Assembly: GCF_947494555.1 (NCBI RefSeq)
Contig: NZ_CANLVF010000005.1
Coordinates: forward strand, 124,001 to 188,000
Length of the DNA: 64,000 nucleotides
Origin: an uncultured Roseibium sp.
Lineage (GTDB): Bacteria > Pseudomonadota > Alphaproteobacteria > Rhizobiales > Stappiaceae
Reading direction: 5' to 3'
This document shows positions 56,743-64,000 of the stretch, one piece after another. Numbering within the stretch: position 1 is the stretch's first letter; each line of letters starts with the position of its first letter. The position numbers and the translations under genes are program-made. Below the pieces are notes generated by a model, which was not told where the DNA came from, did no database searches, and was given only the letters and a program-made list of their open reading frames with translations.

Positions 56743-58206
56743 TCAAGGCTCACCGGGTGCTTTAAAAGTATCTTTCGTTGTCACAACTTCACCCATGACG
56801 CTTTCCGTGATGCGGAAGGTGACCGGTGTTGATTGCGGCATCTTTTCCCAGGACGGTGAGCTGACCAGCACACGTACTTCCCGCGTTGTGTCGGGTCCTA
56901 CCTCGATAATCGGACGTCCGGCGAATGTTGAATCGGCACCTACGGCCTCAACCAGGGTGTTCGGGGGCATGCCTTCGACGTGAAGCATGAAGGCCCTGGT
57001 GTGACGCCGTTTGTTGGACAGGCGAACCGTATAGCCGTTTCGCACTGAGCCATCGGATTGCTCGACAAACACCGGATTGCGGTCGTGAAGCACGCTGATA
57101 TCGGCAAAATCCCGATTGAGCAGTGTGAACAGCATGATTGCGCCGACAAAGGCGATTAGCGCGGCATAAACAACCGTGCGTACGCGCACGATGTCGTAGA
57201 CGGGTTCCTTGCCCTCGATCCGGCGCTCGATGTTTTCGTCGGTGTCATAGGCGATCAGGCCGGTCGGCTTGCCGATCTTGTTCATGATGTTGTCGCAGGC
57301 GTCGATGCAAAGACCGCATTGAATGCAGTCGAGCTGCATGCCTTTTCGAATGTCGACACCCGTCGGACAAACCTGAAAACACTGATAACAGTCGATGCAG
57401 TCACCCGCAGGCATGCCCTGGGCGGCGAGTTCCTTATTGTGTTTCAAGGAACCGCGCGGTTCCCCCCGGTCCCACCGATACGTGACGTTGAGCGCTTTTT
57501 CATCCGTGAGGGCGGCCTGGATGCGCGGCCACGGACACATATAAATGCAGACCTGCTCGCGCATGAAACCGGCGAGCAGATAGGTTGTCGTGGTCAGGAT
57601 ACCAATCCAGACATAGGCGATCATCGGGGCCTGAAAGGTCAGCAGCTGCCAGACAAGCGTGGGTGCGTCGTTGAAGTAGAGCACCCAGGCTCCGCCCGTC
57701 CACCAGGCAATCATCAGCCAGAAAAAGTGCTTGGTGGCGCGTTTGCGGATCTTGCCGAATGTCCAGGGGTCCTTGTCGAGCGCAATGCGTTCCCGCCGGT
57801 CGCCCTCAACCTTGCGTTCGACCCACAAGAAGAGATCGGTCCACACGGTTTGCGGGCACAGGTATCCGCACCAGATCCGGCCGGCGACCGCATTCATCAA
57901 GAAGAGCGCGATGGAGGCGATGATCAGCAAGCCTGTCAGGTAATAAACTTCCTGCGGCCAGATTTCGATGAAGAAGAAGTAGGCCCTGGCATGTTCCATG
58001 TCGATCAGGACTGCCTGTCCCGGCGCGTCAGGTCCGCGGTCGTAGCGGATGAACGGCAGGAAGTAGTAGATGCCGAGCGTGATAAACAGCAATGTCCACT
58101 TGATCCTGCGGAACAGGCCGTGGGTTGCCATGGGGTAAATTTTCTTGGCCGACGCAAACCACTCTTCGGAGTGCCCGCCCTCATGCGTTTCGGTGTCCGC
58201 AGACAT
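56743..58206 (-). CDS. ccoG: cbb3 oxidase accessory protein CcoG/FixG (iron-sulfur membrane protein)
   Basis: 487 residues from the ATG at 58206 (AGAGG upstream; the frame extends to 58251). Five membrane helices in the first half, with RIWCGYLCPQTVWTDLFLWVER and a second half carrying two ferredoxin-type motifs (CIDCYQCFQVCPTG and CIQCGLCIDACDNIM). A C-terminal Ig-like domain follows the last helix. CcoG reduces copper or otherwise supports cbb3 assembly. First gene of ccoGHIS. Confidence 0.95.
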   Translation of the reverse strand: MSADTETHEGGHSEEWFASAKKIYPMATHGLFRRIKWTLLFITLGIYYFLPFIRYDRGPDAPGQAVLIDMEHARAYFFFIEIWPQEVYYLTGLLIIASIALFLMNAVAGRIWCGYLCPQTVWTDLFLWVERKVEGDRRERIALDKDPWTFGKIRKRATKHFFWLMIAWWTGGAWVLYFNDAPTLVWQLLTFQAPMIAYVWIGILTTTTYLLAGFMREQVCIYMCPWPRIQAALTDEKALNVTYRWDRGEPRGSLKHNKELAAQGMPAGDCIDCYQCFQVCPTGVDIRKGMQLDCIQCGLCIDACDNIMNKIGKPTGLIAYDTDENIERRIEGKEPVYDIVRVRTVVYAALIAFVGAIMLFTLLNRDFADISVLHDRNPVFVEQSDGSVRNGYTVRLSNKRRHTRAFMLHVEGMPPNTLVEAVGADSTFAGRPIIEVGPDTTREVRVLVSSPSWEKMPQSTPVTFRITESVMGEVVTTKDTFKAPGEP

Positions 58207-58257
58207 ACCGTCCGTCCTCTTTAACGCGATCCTGCCCCAATAGGATCTCATTGAGTT

Positions 58258-58283
58258 CCGGAGCGGGTGGAGCCCGCTTCCGG
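58258..58283. other. Stem-loop upstream of ccoG
   Basis: CCGGAGCGGG (58258-58267) pairs with CCCGC-T-TCCGG (58273-58283) with one bulged T around a 5-nt loop. It lies about 50 bp upstream of the ccoG start, in the gap after ccoP. It could shape the 5' mRNA of ccoG or be part of the ccoP terminator region. Confidence 0.45.
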
Positions 58284-58317
58284 GTGCCGATCTTAATCAG
58301 CGTCTTTTGAAGTTAAC

Positions 58318-58346
58318 CCGGCGCAAAGCGTCACACCTTGCGCCGG
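58318..58346 (-). terminator. Stem-loop downstream of ccoP
   Basis: CCGGCGCAA (58318-58326) and TTGCGCCGG (58338-58346) form a perfect 9-bp stem with an 11-nt loop, 51 nt after the ccoP stop on the minus strand. The following sequence (GTTAACTTC) is moderately T-rich. Probable end of the ccoNOQP transcript. Confidence 0.55.
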
Positions 58347-58396
58347 ATCAAAGTTTTTGGCCAGTCCGGCGCTTTTGCCGCACCATTTCAGCGTCG

Positions 58397-59275
58397 CTAT
58401 TGTCCTCCGCCGAAGGAGTGCACATAGACGGTGAGCGATTTGATGGTCGCCGGATCCAGGCGTTCAACCCATCCCGGCATCACACCATTCCGCGGTGCCG
58501 CCACCTGCGCCTTGATGTCGTCCAGCGAATTTCCATAAAGGTAATTGGCTGACATCAGGCTTGGTGCACCAACTTCCTGGATCCCTTCCAGATTGTCGCC
58601 ATGGCACGCGGCGCAATTGTCTTCATAAAGGACCTGCCCGGCCGCAAGATCGACGTCGGCATCGGTTTCGACGCCGGCACGCGAGGCGACGAAGTTGGAC
58701 ACCTGATTGATTTCCTCACGGGTGAGCAACTCGTCAGCTCCGAAGGCCGGCATGTCGCCGAACCGGCCATCGTCGTTGTCGGACCGGATGCCGTAGAGCA
58801 GCGTCGTGTGGATGTCGTCCAGCTTACCGCCCCAGATCCAGGTGTCGTCCTGAAGGTTCGGATAGCCTTCCGCGCCCGTTCCACCGGAACCATGACACGG
58901 CGCGCAATTGTCGCCGAATGCCGCCTGGCCGTTGGCCAGTGCGTATTGCAGCAAGTCCTGGTCCTGGGTGATCGCTTCCAGAGACGCTGCAACGATCTTG
59001 TCGGCGAATTGGGCCCGGTCAGCGACACCCTTGTCATAGGCGGCGGTCGCTTCCTGCCTCTGGTTCGCTCCCAAGACGCCCTTTGTGTAAGAGGACACCA
59101 GTGGCCACGAGGGATAGAGAACCCAGTAGATTACCGCCCAGACAACGGTGGCATAAAAAATGTAGAGCCACCATTTCGGCAACGGGTTGTTCAATTCCTT
59201 AAGGCCGTCCCATTCGTGGCCCGTGGTCTCGACCCCGGAGATTTGGTCGACTTCCTTGTTGTGTGTGTCTGACAT
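58397..59275 (-). CDS. ccoP: cbb3 oxidase diheme cytochrome c subunit
   Basis: 292 residues. N-terminal region DGLKELNNPLPKWWLYIFYATVVWAVIYWVLYPSWP holds the conserved membrane helix of CcoP. Two heme c motifs follow: NCAPCHGSGGTG and NCAACHGDNLEG, with distal Met in GDMPAFG and GVMPGW. It passes electrons from cytochrome c to CcoO/CcoN. It begins 3 bp after ccoQ. Confidence 0.96.
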   Translation of the reverse strand: MSDTHNKEVDQISGVETTGHEWDGLKELNNPLPKWWLYIFYATVVWAVIYWVLYPSWPLVSSYTKGVLGANQRQEATAAYDKGVADRAQFADKIVAASLEAITQDQDLLQYALANGQAAFGDNCAPCHGSGGTGAEGYPNLQDDTWIWGGKLDDIHTTLLYGIRSDNDDGRFGDMPAFGADELLTREEINQVSNFVASRAGVETDADVDLAAGQVLYEDNCAACHGDNLEGIQEVGAPSLMSANYLYGNSLDDIKAQVAAPRNGVMPGWVERLDPATIKSLTVYVHSFGGGQ

Positions 59276-59278
59276 GGA

Positions 59279-59434
59279 TCAGTCCTCGCGGAACGGGATC
59301 TGAGCAGCATCGTCGAACTTTTTTCGGTTCTTCGGCCACATGACGTAGGCCAGCACGATGCCAAACATGATCATGAAATAGATGAGGCCCCAGGTCTGAG
59401 CGAAGCCGGCGAAAGCGCTATACGTCTCGTTCAT
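59279..59434 (-). CDS. ccoQ: cbb3 oxidase small subunit CcoQ/FixQ
   Basis: 51 residues, missed by length cut-offs. One membrane helix (WGLIYFMIMFGIVLAYVMW) followed by PKNRKKFDDAAQIPFRED, the characteristic CcoQ tail. It lies between ccoO (5 bp) and ccoP (3 bp). It stabilises the association of CcoP with the core complex. Confidence 0.95.
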   Translation of the reverse strand: MNETYSAFAGFAQTWGLIYFMIMFGIVLAYVMWPKNRKKFDDAAQIPFRED

Positions 59435-59439
59435 GGCTC

Positions 59440-60174
59440 TTACCTCGAGTTTGCCGCATCGTCGTAGATGGAAAAGTCGACCATGGTGCCGAGCACCTGG
59501 AGATACGCGACAAGCGCGTCCATCTCTGTGACTTCCCGCGGATTGCCGTCAAAGTCGCGAACGGTCGCGGTCGGCCACCGTTCTTCGAAATCATAGGCTG
59601 CGTCCGAATCCGGCATTGCCTGACCAAGGACATCCGACACGGCGTTTTCGATCTGCGCGTCCGTGTAGGGAACGCCGATGAAAGAGTTCACCGACAGCGA
59701 CGCCTTGATATCGCGGGTTTCCAACCTGTTTTCGGCAAGGAACGGATATCCAGGCATGATGGAGGCCGGAACCAGCGACCGGGGGTCGATCAGGTGCTCG
59801 ACGTGCCAGTCGTCGGAATACTTCCCGCCAACCCGCGCCAGATCCGGTCCTGTCCGTTTGGACCCCCACTGGAACGGATGGTCGTACATGCTTTCGGCCG
59901 CCAGCGAATAGTGTCCATAGCGCTCCAGTTCATCGCGCATCGGCCTGACCATCTGCGAGTGGCACAGATAGCAGCCCTCGCGGATGTAGATGTCGCGCCC
60001 GGCGAGTTCCAACGGCGTATAGGGACGCATCCCCTCGGTCTTCTCGATCGTGCTCTTCAGGTAGAAAAGCGGCGCGATTTCGACCAGGCCACCGATGGAG
60101 ACCGCGACCAGAATACCGACCAGAAGGACAAAGGAGTTCTTCTCGAAGACTTCGTGTTTTTTCCATGCAGACAT
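59440..60174 (-). CDS. ccoO: cbb3 oxidase monoheme cytochrome c subunit
   Basis: 244 residues. One N-terminal membrane helix (SFVLLVGILVAVSIGGLVEIAPLF), then the heme c motif GCYLCHSQMVRPMRDELERYGHYSLAAE, with the further CcoO signature WGSKRTGPDLARVGGKYSDDWH. It ends with LVAYLQVLGTMVDF. It starts 14 bp after ccoN. Confidence 0.96.
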   Translation of the reverse strand: MSAWKKHEVFEKNSFVLLVGILVAVSIGGLVEIAPLFYLKSTIEKTEGMRPYTPLELAGRDIYIREGCYLCHSQMVRPMRDELERYGHYSLAAESMYDHPFQWGSKRTGPDLARVGGKYSDDWHVEHLIDPRSLVPASIMPGYPFLAENRLETRDIKASLSVNSFIGVPYTDAQIENAVSDVLGQAMPDSDAAYDFEERWPTATVRDFDGNPREVTEMDALVAYLQVLGTMVDFSIYDDAANSR

Positions 60175-60188
60175 TTCGTGTCCCTCCC

Positions 60189-61844
60189 TTATTCGGCCGG
60201 AGCCAGGGAGCCAGCCGGCGTGGTGTCGGCTTCTTCAGCCTCGCCATGACGGACGGTCATCCAGAGATTGTAGGCCATGATCAGGGAGCCGAGCACGAAG
60301 AGCGCACCTCCGAGAGCACGGATGATGTAGAAGGGATGCATCGCTTCCACGGTTTCAACGAAGGAGTATTCCAGGAAACCGAGGTTGTCGTAGGCACGCC
60401 ACATCAGACCCTGCATGATCCCGGAGACCCACATCGCGGTGATGTAGAGGACGATGCCGAGCGTCGACAGCCAGAAGTGCCAGTTCACCAGTTTCAGCGA
60501 ATAAAGGCTCTTCTTGTTCCAAAGCCAGGGGATCAGGCAGTAGAGCGCGCCGAAGGAGATGTATCCCACCCAGCCGAGTGCACCGGAATGAACGTGACCG
60601 ATGGTCCAGTCCGTATAGTGCGACAGGGAGTTGACCGAGCGCAGGCTCATCAGCGGGCCTTCGAAGGTCGACATCCCGTAGAAAGCGACGGACACCACCA
60701 TCATGCGCAGAACCGGGTCGGTTCTCAGCTTGTCCCATGCGCCGGAGAGCGTCATCAGACCGTTGATCATGCCGCCCCAGGAGGGCATCCACAGGATGAT
60801 CGAGAAGGTCGCACCGAGCGTTGAAGCCCATTGCGGCAGCGCCGTGTAGTGCAGGTGGTGCGGACCAGCCCAGATGTAGATGAAAATCAGCGCCCAGAAG
60901 TGCACAATCGAAAGCCGGTAGGAATAGACCGGCCGCTCAGCGCGCTTGGGAATGAAGTAGTACATGATGGCCAGGAAGCCGGCAGTCAGGAAGAAGCCGA
61001 CGGCGTTATGGCCATACCACCACTGCACCATCGCATCCTGTACACCAGCCCAGACGATGTAGGACTTGGTCGAATAGATCGAGACCGGGATCGTCAGATT
61101 GTTGGTCACGTGCAGCAGGGCGATCGTGACGATGAACGCGAGGTAGAACCAGTTGGCCACGTAGATATGCGGCTCCTTGCGCTTCCAGAGCGTGCCGAGG
61201 AAGAGCAGCAGATAGAGCACCCAGACGACGGTCAGCCACAAATCGGCATACCATTCCGGCTCGGCGTATTCCTTGGACTGGGTCGCGCCCAGCAGGTAGC
61301 CCGTTCCGGCAATGACGATGAAGGCGTTGTAGCCCAGGATCACGAACCAGGGCAGGATTTTGCCCGGCATGCGTACCCGGCAGGTTCTCTGAACCACGTA
61401 CATGGACGTTGCCAGCAGAACGTTGCCACCGAACGCAAAAATCACCGCCGAGGTGTGCAGCGGGCGCAGGCGGCCGAAATTCGTCCAGGGAAGATCGAAG
61501 TTCAGCGCCGGCCAGGCGAGCTGAAGCGCAATGATCAGCCCGACCAGAAATCCTGCGACGCCCCAGAACATGGCGGCAACCGCACCGAATTTGATCGGCC
61601 CGATATTGTAGTTGGGTTTTCCGTTGATTTCCGCCGGGATAGGCTCCCCGCCGTCGTCAAAGTAGTTCTTGAAGATCATGAAAACGCTGACAGCGGCGAA
61701 AAGCGCGCCAAGGCCAGCGTGAAAAGCCATGACCTGATCAAAGGTCTTGCCTGCGATGATGATGCAGACGAATGCAAGCAGCACGAGGAAGATGGCGAAT
61801 CCACCCTCCTCGAGTGAGACCAGACCGGTCTTTTTTTGTGCCAT
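60189..61844 (-). CDS. ccoN: cbb3 oxidase catalytic subunit I
   Basis: 551 residues from the ATG at 61844 (GGGG 7 nt upstream); an ATG at 61871 and a longer frame to 62009 are less likely because family members are about 540-550 residues. Twelve membrane helices and the heme-copper ligands of CcoN: RPLHTSAVIFAFGGN (low-spin heme His), WWYGHNAVGFFLTAGFLAIMYY (Cu-B His and cross-linked Tyr region), HFWALIFIYIWAGPHHLHY, and IGHVHSGALGWVGY (heme His pair). High-affinity oxygen reductase for microaerobic growth. Controlled by the FNR/FixK box upstream. Confidence 0.97.
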   Translation of the reverse strand: MAQKKTGLVSLEEGGFAIFLVLLAFVCIIIAGKTFDQVMAFHAGLGALFAAVSVFMIFKNYFDDGGEPIPAEINGKPNYNIGPIKFGAVAAMFWGVAGFLVGLIIALQLAWPALNFDLPWTNFGRLRPLHTSAVIFAFGGNVLLATSMYVVQRTCRVRMPGKILPWFVILGYNAFIVIAGTGYLLGATQSKEYAEPEWYADLWLTVVWVLYLLLFLGTLWKRKEPHIYVANWFYLAFIVTIALLHVTNNLTIPVSIYSTKSYIVWAGVQDAMVQWWYGHNAVGFFLTAGFLAIMYYFIPKRAERPVYSYRLSIVHFWALIFIYIWAGPHHLHYTALPQWASTLGATFSIILWMPSWGGMINGLMTLSGAWDKLRTDPVLRMMVVSVAFYGMSTFEGPLMSLRSVNSLSHYTDWTIGHVHSGALGWVGYISFGALYCLIPWLWNKKSLYSLKLVNWHFWLSTLGIVLYITAMWVSGIMQGLMWRAYDNLGFLEYSFVETVEAMHPFYIIRALGGALFVLGSLIMAYNLWMTVRHGEAEEADTTPAGSLAPAE

Positions 61845-61922
61845 TTCAGCGCCCCAGTTATTAGAATCCATGCAAGGTGCCAACGATGGCACGACCATGC
61901 ACACGACTCCCTGTGAGCCGCG

Positions 61923-61936
61923 TTGATTCATATCAA
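61923..61936. promoter_or_regulatory. FNR/FixK box upstream of ccoN
   Basis: TTGATTCATATCAA matches the FNR/FixK/Anr consensus TTGAT-N4-ATCAA exactly and lies about 80 bp upstream of the ccoN start. This explains oxygen-limited induction of ccoNOQP. The rest of the 395-bp gap (61845-62239) shows no further gene. Confidence 0.88.
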
Positions 61937-62239
61937 GAGGGGTCTTACTGCATTCGAAGATGCGAAAGTTGCATGCACAATGTCGCACACGGCAGGCAGA
62001 GTGTCGCAACGTAGTTCTGCGTATTTTGCGCGATTAGGGAGGCCCGGTTTCGCACTTCCCCCTTGTCCGGAAGTAAACGTGCCTACCACTTTGAACCAAT
62101 CATAAAGGACTGCTGACACTGTCGTTTTCTGAATGAAGCGATAGCAATTCGTGGTAAGCGTCGCAGCGAATGGACTGTTCCATTTCCCGGCCGCGTTCAC
62201 GCCACCTTGTAACCGACACCCTTCATTTCGGGCCCGCCA

Positions 62240-63136
62240 TTGACCGTTCGATCTTTCAAATCAGCCCTCCTTTCTCCGAACCTGGCCGGCAGTCTCTGGA
62301 TGATCGCCGCGATGGCGGCCTTTGCTCTGGAGGATGCGTTCGTCAAGCAAGCCGCGAAGGACTTGCCCGTGAGCCAGGTTCTGATCCTGTTCGGGCTCGG
62401 TGGAGCCCTTGCGTTTTGGGGTCTTGCCAGGCTGAAGCGGGAAACCGTGTTTCACGCAGACGTCTTGTCGCCCGTCATGAAGATACGGTTCGTTTTTGAG
62501 CTTGTCGGACGCCTGTTCTATATCCTCGCGCTTGCCTTGACGCCGCTTTCCTCGACCACGGCGATCCTGCAGGCCACACCTATCTTCGTCGTGCTTGGCG
62601 CTGCCCTCTTCTTTGGAGAGAGTGTCGGCTGGCGACGCTGGAGCGCAATTGTCATCGGGTTGGTTGGCGTCCTGATCGTGCTACGCCCGGCCGGCGACAG
62701 TTTTTCCCTGCTCTCCTTGCTGGCGGTGATCGGAATGCTCGGATTTTCCGGCCGTGACCTGGCAAGCCGGGCAGCGCCCGCGACATTGAGCACGAACGTG
62801 CTCGGATTTTACGGTTTCATCACCATCATCATTGCCGGCATTCTGTTCTACTTCTGGGAGCAACCGATTGTGATTGTGCCCACGCAATCTCATCTGCAGG
62901 CGCTCGCGGCAGCAGTCGCGCTCGGTGTGGTCGCCTATACCTCACTCATGAAAGCCATGCGCACCGGGGAGGTGGCTGCGGTCACGCCGTTCCGCTATTC
63001 ACGGCTGCTTTTCGGCATGTTGCTCGGCGTTGTCTGGTTTGGCGAAACGGTCGACATTCAGATGATGATCGGTTGCGGTGTTATCGTCGCGTCCGGCCTG
63101 TTTATTCTGTGGCGCAGCAACAGGGTGCGGTCGTAA
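62240..63136 (+). CDS. DMT-superfamily (EamA) transporter
   Basis: 298 residues from a TTG at 62240; no upstream ATG, and the ribosome site is weak, so the start could be later. Ten membrane segments in two EamA halves (AGSLWMIAAMAAFALEDAFVKQAA, LALALTPLSSTTAILQATPIFVVLGAALFFGESVGWRRW, LLGVVWFGETVDIQMMIGCGVIVASG). Probably a metabolite exporter or importer; substrate unknown. The gene is convergent with the LysR gene. Confidence 0.88.
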   Translation: MTVRSFKSALLSPNLAGSLWMIAAMAAFALEDAFVKQAAKDLPVSQVLILFGLGGALAFWGLARLKRETVFHADVLSPVMKIRFVFELVGRLFYILALALTPLSSTTAILQATPIFVVLGAALFFGESVGWRRWSAIVIGLVGVLIVLRPAGDSFSLLSLLAVIGMLGFSGRDLASRAAPATLSTNVLGFYGFITIIIAGILFYFWEQPIVIVPTQSHLQALAAAVALGVVAYTSLMKAMRTGEVAAVTPFRYSRLLFGMLLGVVWFGETVDIQMMIGCGVIVASGLFILWRSNRVRS

Positions 63137-63152
63137 GTCAGGATCGGGGCGT

Positions 63153-64000
63153 TCAATCGACGTTGCCCGACAATCTTTGCAGTTCCGCCTCGACCTCGCT
63201 GCTTCGCCCTTCCGGTAGTCGCCACATTGTAATTGCGCGAGGCAACGGTACCCTTTTCGGGAATGGAGCGACAAGTGCGCCGGATCTCAAATGCTGCTCG
63301 ACCAGGGATGTGTGGCCCATCAGGACCCCAGCTCCGCTGATAGCCTCTTCGACCGCCAGGGAATACAGCGAGAACACCGGTCCGCGCGGCACGAGCCCTA
63401 TCCCCGGACATGCATGCGCTGCCCAAATGGCCCAGTCGTCAACCCAGGCGGTGTCCGTCAGACAGGCAACCTTGTTGAGGTCCGCGGGCCGTTTGAGGTG
63501 ACGCGCACATTCGGGCGAACAAACCGGCAGCAGTTCATCCTTTTGGAGCTGCACACCTCCTTGCGGAACGACGTCGCTGTAGAACAGGCAAAGATCAAAT
63601 GGGACACGTTTGAGATTTGGCGGAGTTTCCAATGCAGTGACGGAGACATCGAGATCGGGAATTCTGGCGCGCAGACCTGGCAGCCGCGGCGCGAGCCAGA
63701 GCTGCGCCAGGGCCGGCAAGGCCGCTATGTGTACCTTTTGCGGCGCGGCGTCCTGTCTGAGCTCCCGTACTGCCTGGCTCAGAGAATCAAAGACTTCCAC
63801 AAATGCCCGCGTGGACCTTTGACCGACGGGAGTAAGTTCTACGCCCCGGGCGTTACGGACGAAAAGCGACGCGCCAATTTCCTGTTCAAGCGATTTGACT
63901 TGAGCGGCGACAGCGCCGGGTGTGACGTTCAGTTCCTCCGCAGCGAGCGCAAAGCCCCCCAACCTCGCCGACGCTTCGAAAGCACGAAGCGCGTTGAGCG
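63153..64000 (-). CDS. LysR-family regulator, GcvA-like, 5' end cut by window edge
   Basis: About 282 residues visible. The reading frame continues to the right edge: before the apparent start at 63962 it reads LNALRAFEASARLGGFALAAEEL, the first helix of a LysR winged helix, so the true start lies beyond the window. The helix-turn-helix is AAEELNVTPGAVAAQVKSLEQEIGASLF. The effector domain (IAALPALAQLWLAPRLPGLRARIPDLDVSV) is of the GcvA/TrpI subgroup. It may regulate the convergent EamA transporter or a gene outside the window. Confidence 0.88.
   Translation of the reverse strand, partial: LNALRAFEASARLGGFALAAEELNVTPGAVAAQVKSLEQEIGASLFVRNARGVELTPVGQRSTRAFVEVFDSLSQAVRELRQDAAPQKVHIAALPALAQLWLAPRLPGLRARIPDLDVSVTALETPPNLKRVPFDLCLFYSDVVPQGGVQLQKDELLPVCSPECARHLKRPADLNKVACLTDTAWVDDWAIWAAHACPGIGLVPRGPVFSLYSLAVEEAISGAGVLMGHTSLVEQHLRSGALVAPFPKRVPLPRAITMWRLPEGRSSEVEAELQRLSGNVD

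Noticed and set aside
1..64000. tRNA, rRNA, transposase, integrase or prophage genes
   Set aside because: None of the typical motifs or structures was found on either strand by reading; a dedicated RNA search was not possible here.

Overview
The window looks like chromosomal DNA of a high-GC marine or host-associated alphaproteobacterium, most likely the Stappiaceae (Roseibium/Labrenzia-like) part of the Hyphomicrobiales. The basis is family resemblance only: a fixNOQP-fixGHIS cytochrome cbb3 locus with an FNR/FixK box, a complete urtABCDE urea transporter, an ExoY-type sugar transferase, and a sit/mnt-type manganese transporter with Mur-like palindromes. No rRNA, tRNA, insertion sequence, integrase or CRISPR array was seen.

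Region 1 (1-20605, all on the minus strand) is a 20-kb colinear locus. In transcription order it holds a LivK-type binding protein, a metal-ligand-depleted iron-alcohol-dehydrogenase homologue, an aldehyde dehydrogenase, an AraC regulator, LivH, LivM, LivG, a LivF fused to a Tm-1-like (UPF0261) domain, a PEP-hydrolase-like TIM barrel, a giant flotillin, two SRPBCC proteins flanking a secreted NTF2-like protein, the FAD and [2Fe-2S] subunits of a molybdenum hydroxylase, its molybdopterin subunit split into two polypeptides, and a MoxR-type AAA+ ATPase cut by the window edge. The layout suggests uptake of an unknown organic substrate and its oxidation by a Mo-hydroxylase, with a membrane scaffold encoded in the same run. 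This is the best candidate for an undescribed system.

Region 2 (20975-24807) is a compact redox island: two ABM-domain proteins (one secreted, one not), a NOX-like ferric-reductase/FNR protein, an exported four-EF-hand protein and two paralogous MarR regulators. Related TGCATAG...CTATGCA palindromes stand before four of its transcription units. A CxxC redoxin and an OxyR-like LysR regulator follow.

Region 3 (26771-34809) is an orphan type VI secretion accessory operon: DUF3540, DUF2169 fused to pentapeptide repeats, a second pentapeptide protein, a DUF4150/PAAR-like tip, a beta-repeat protein and a TPR-glycosyltransferase-like protein. No VgrG and no recognisable toxin are present.

Region 4 (35251-49390) pairs a manganese/iron ABC transporter with a urea transport locus. 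urtA is divergent from an unusual histidine kinase whose N-terminus is a whole NCS1-like transporter joined to the kinase by an eight-cysteine segment. A LuxR-type response regulator overlaps the kinase gene, and a perfect 7-2-7 palindrome lies between the divergent genes.

Region 5 (49571-53765) has UDP-glucose dehydrogenase, an ExoY-like sugar transferase, type II dehydroquinase, a CheY-like regulator and two small proteins. Region 6 (53794-61844) is the ccoNOQP-ccoGHIS locus, including the short ccoS and ccoQ genes. The window ends with a DMT/EamA transporter and a GcvA-like LysR gene cut by the right edge.
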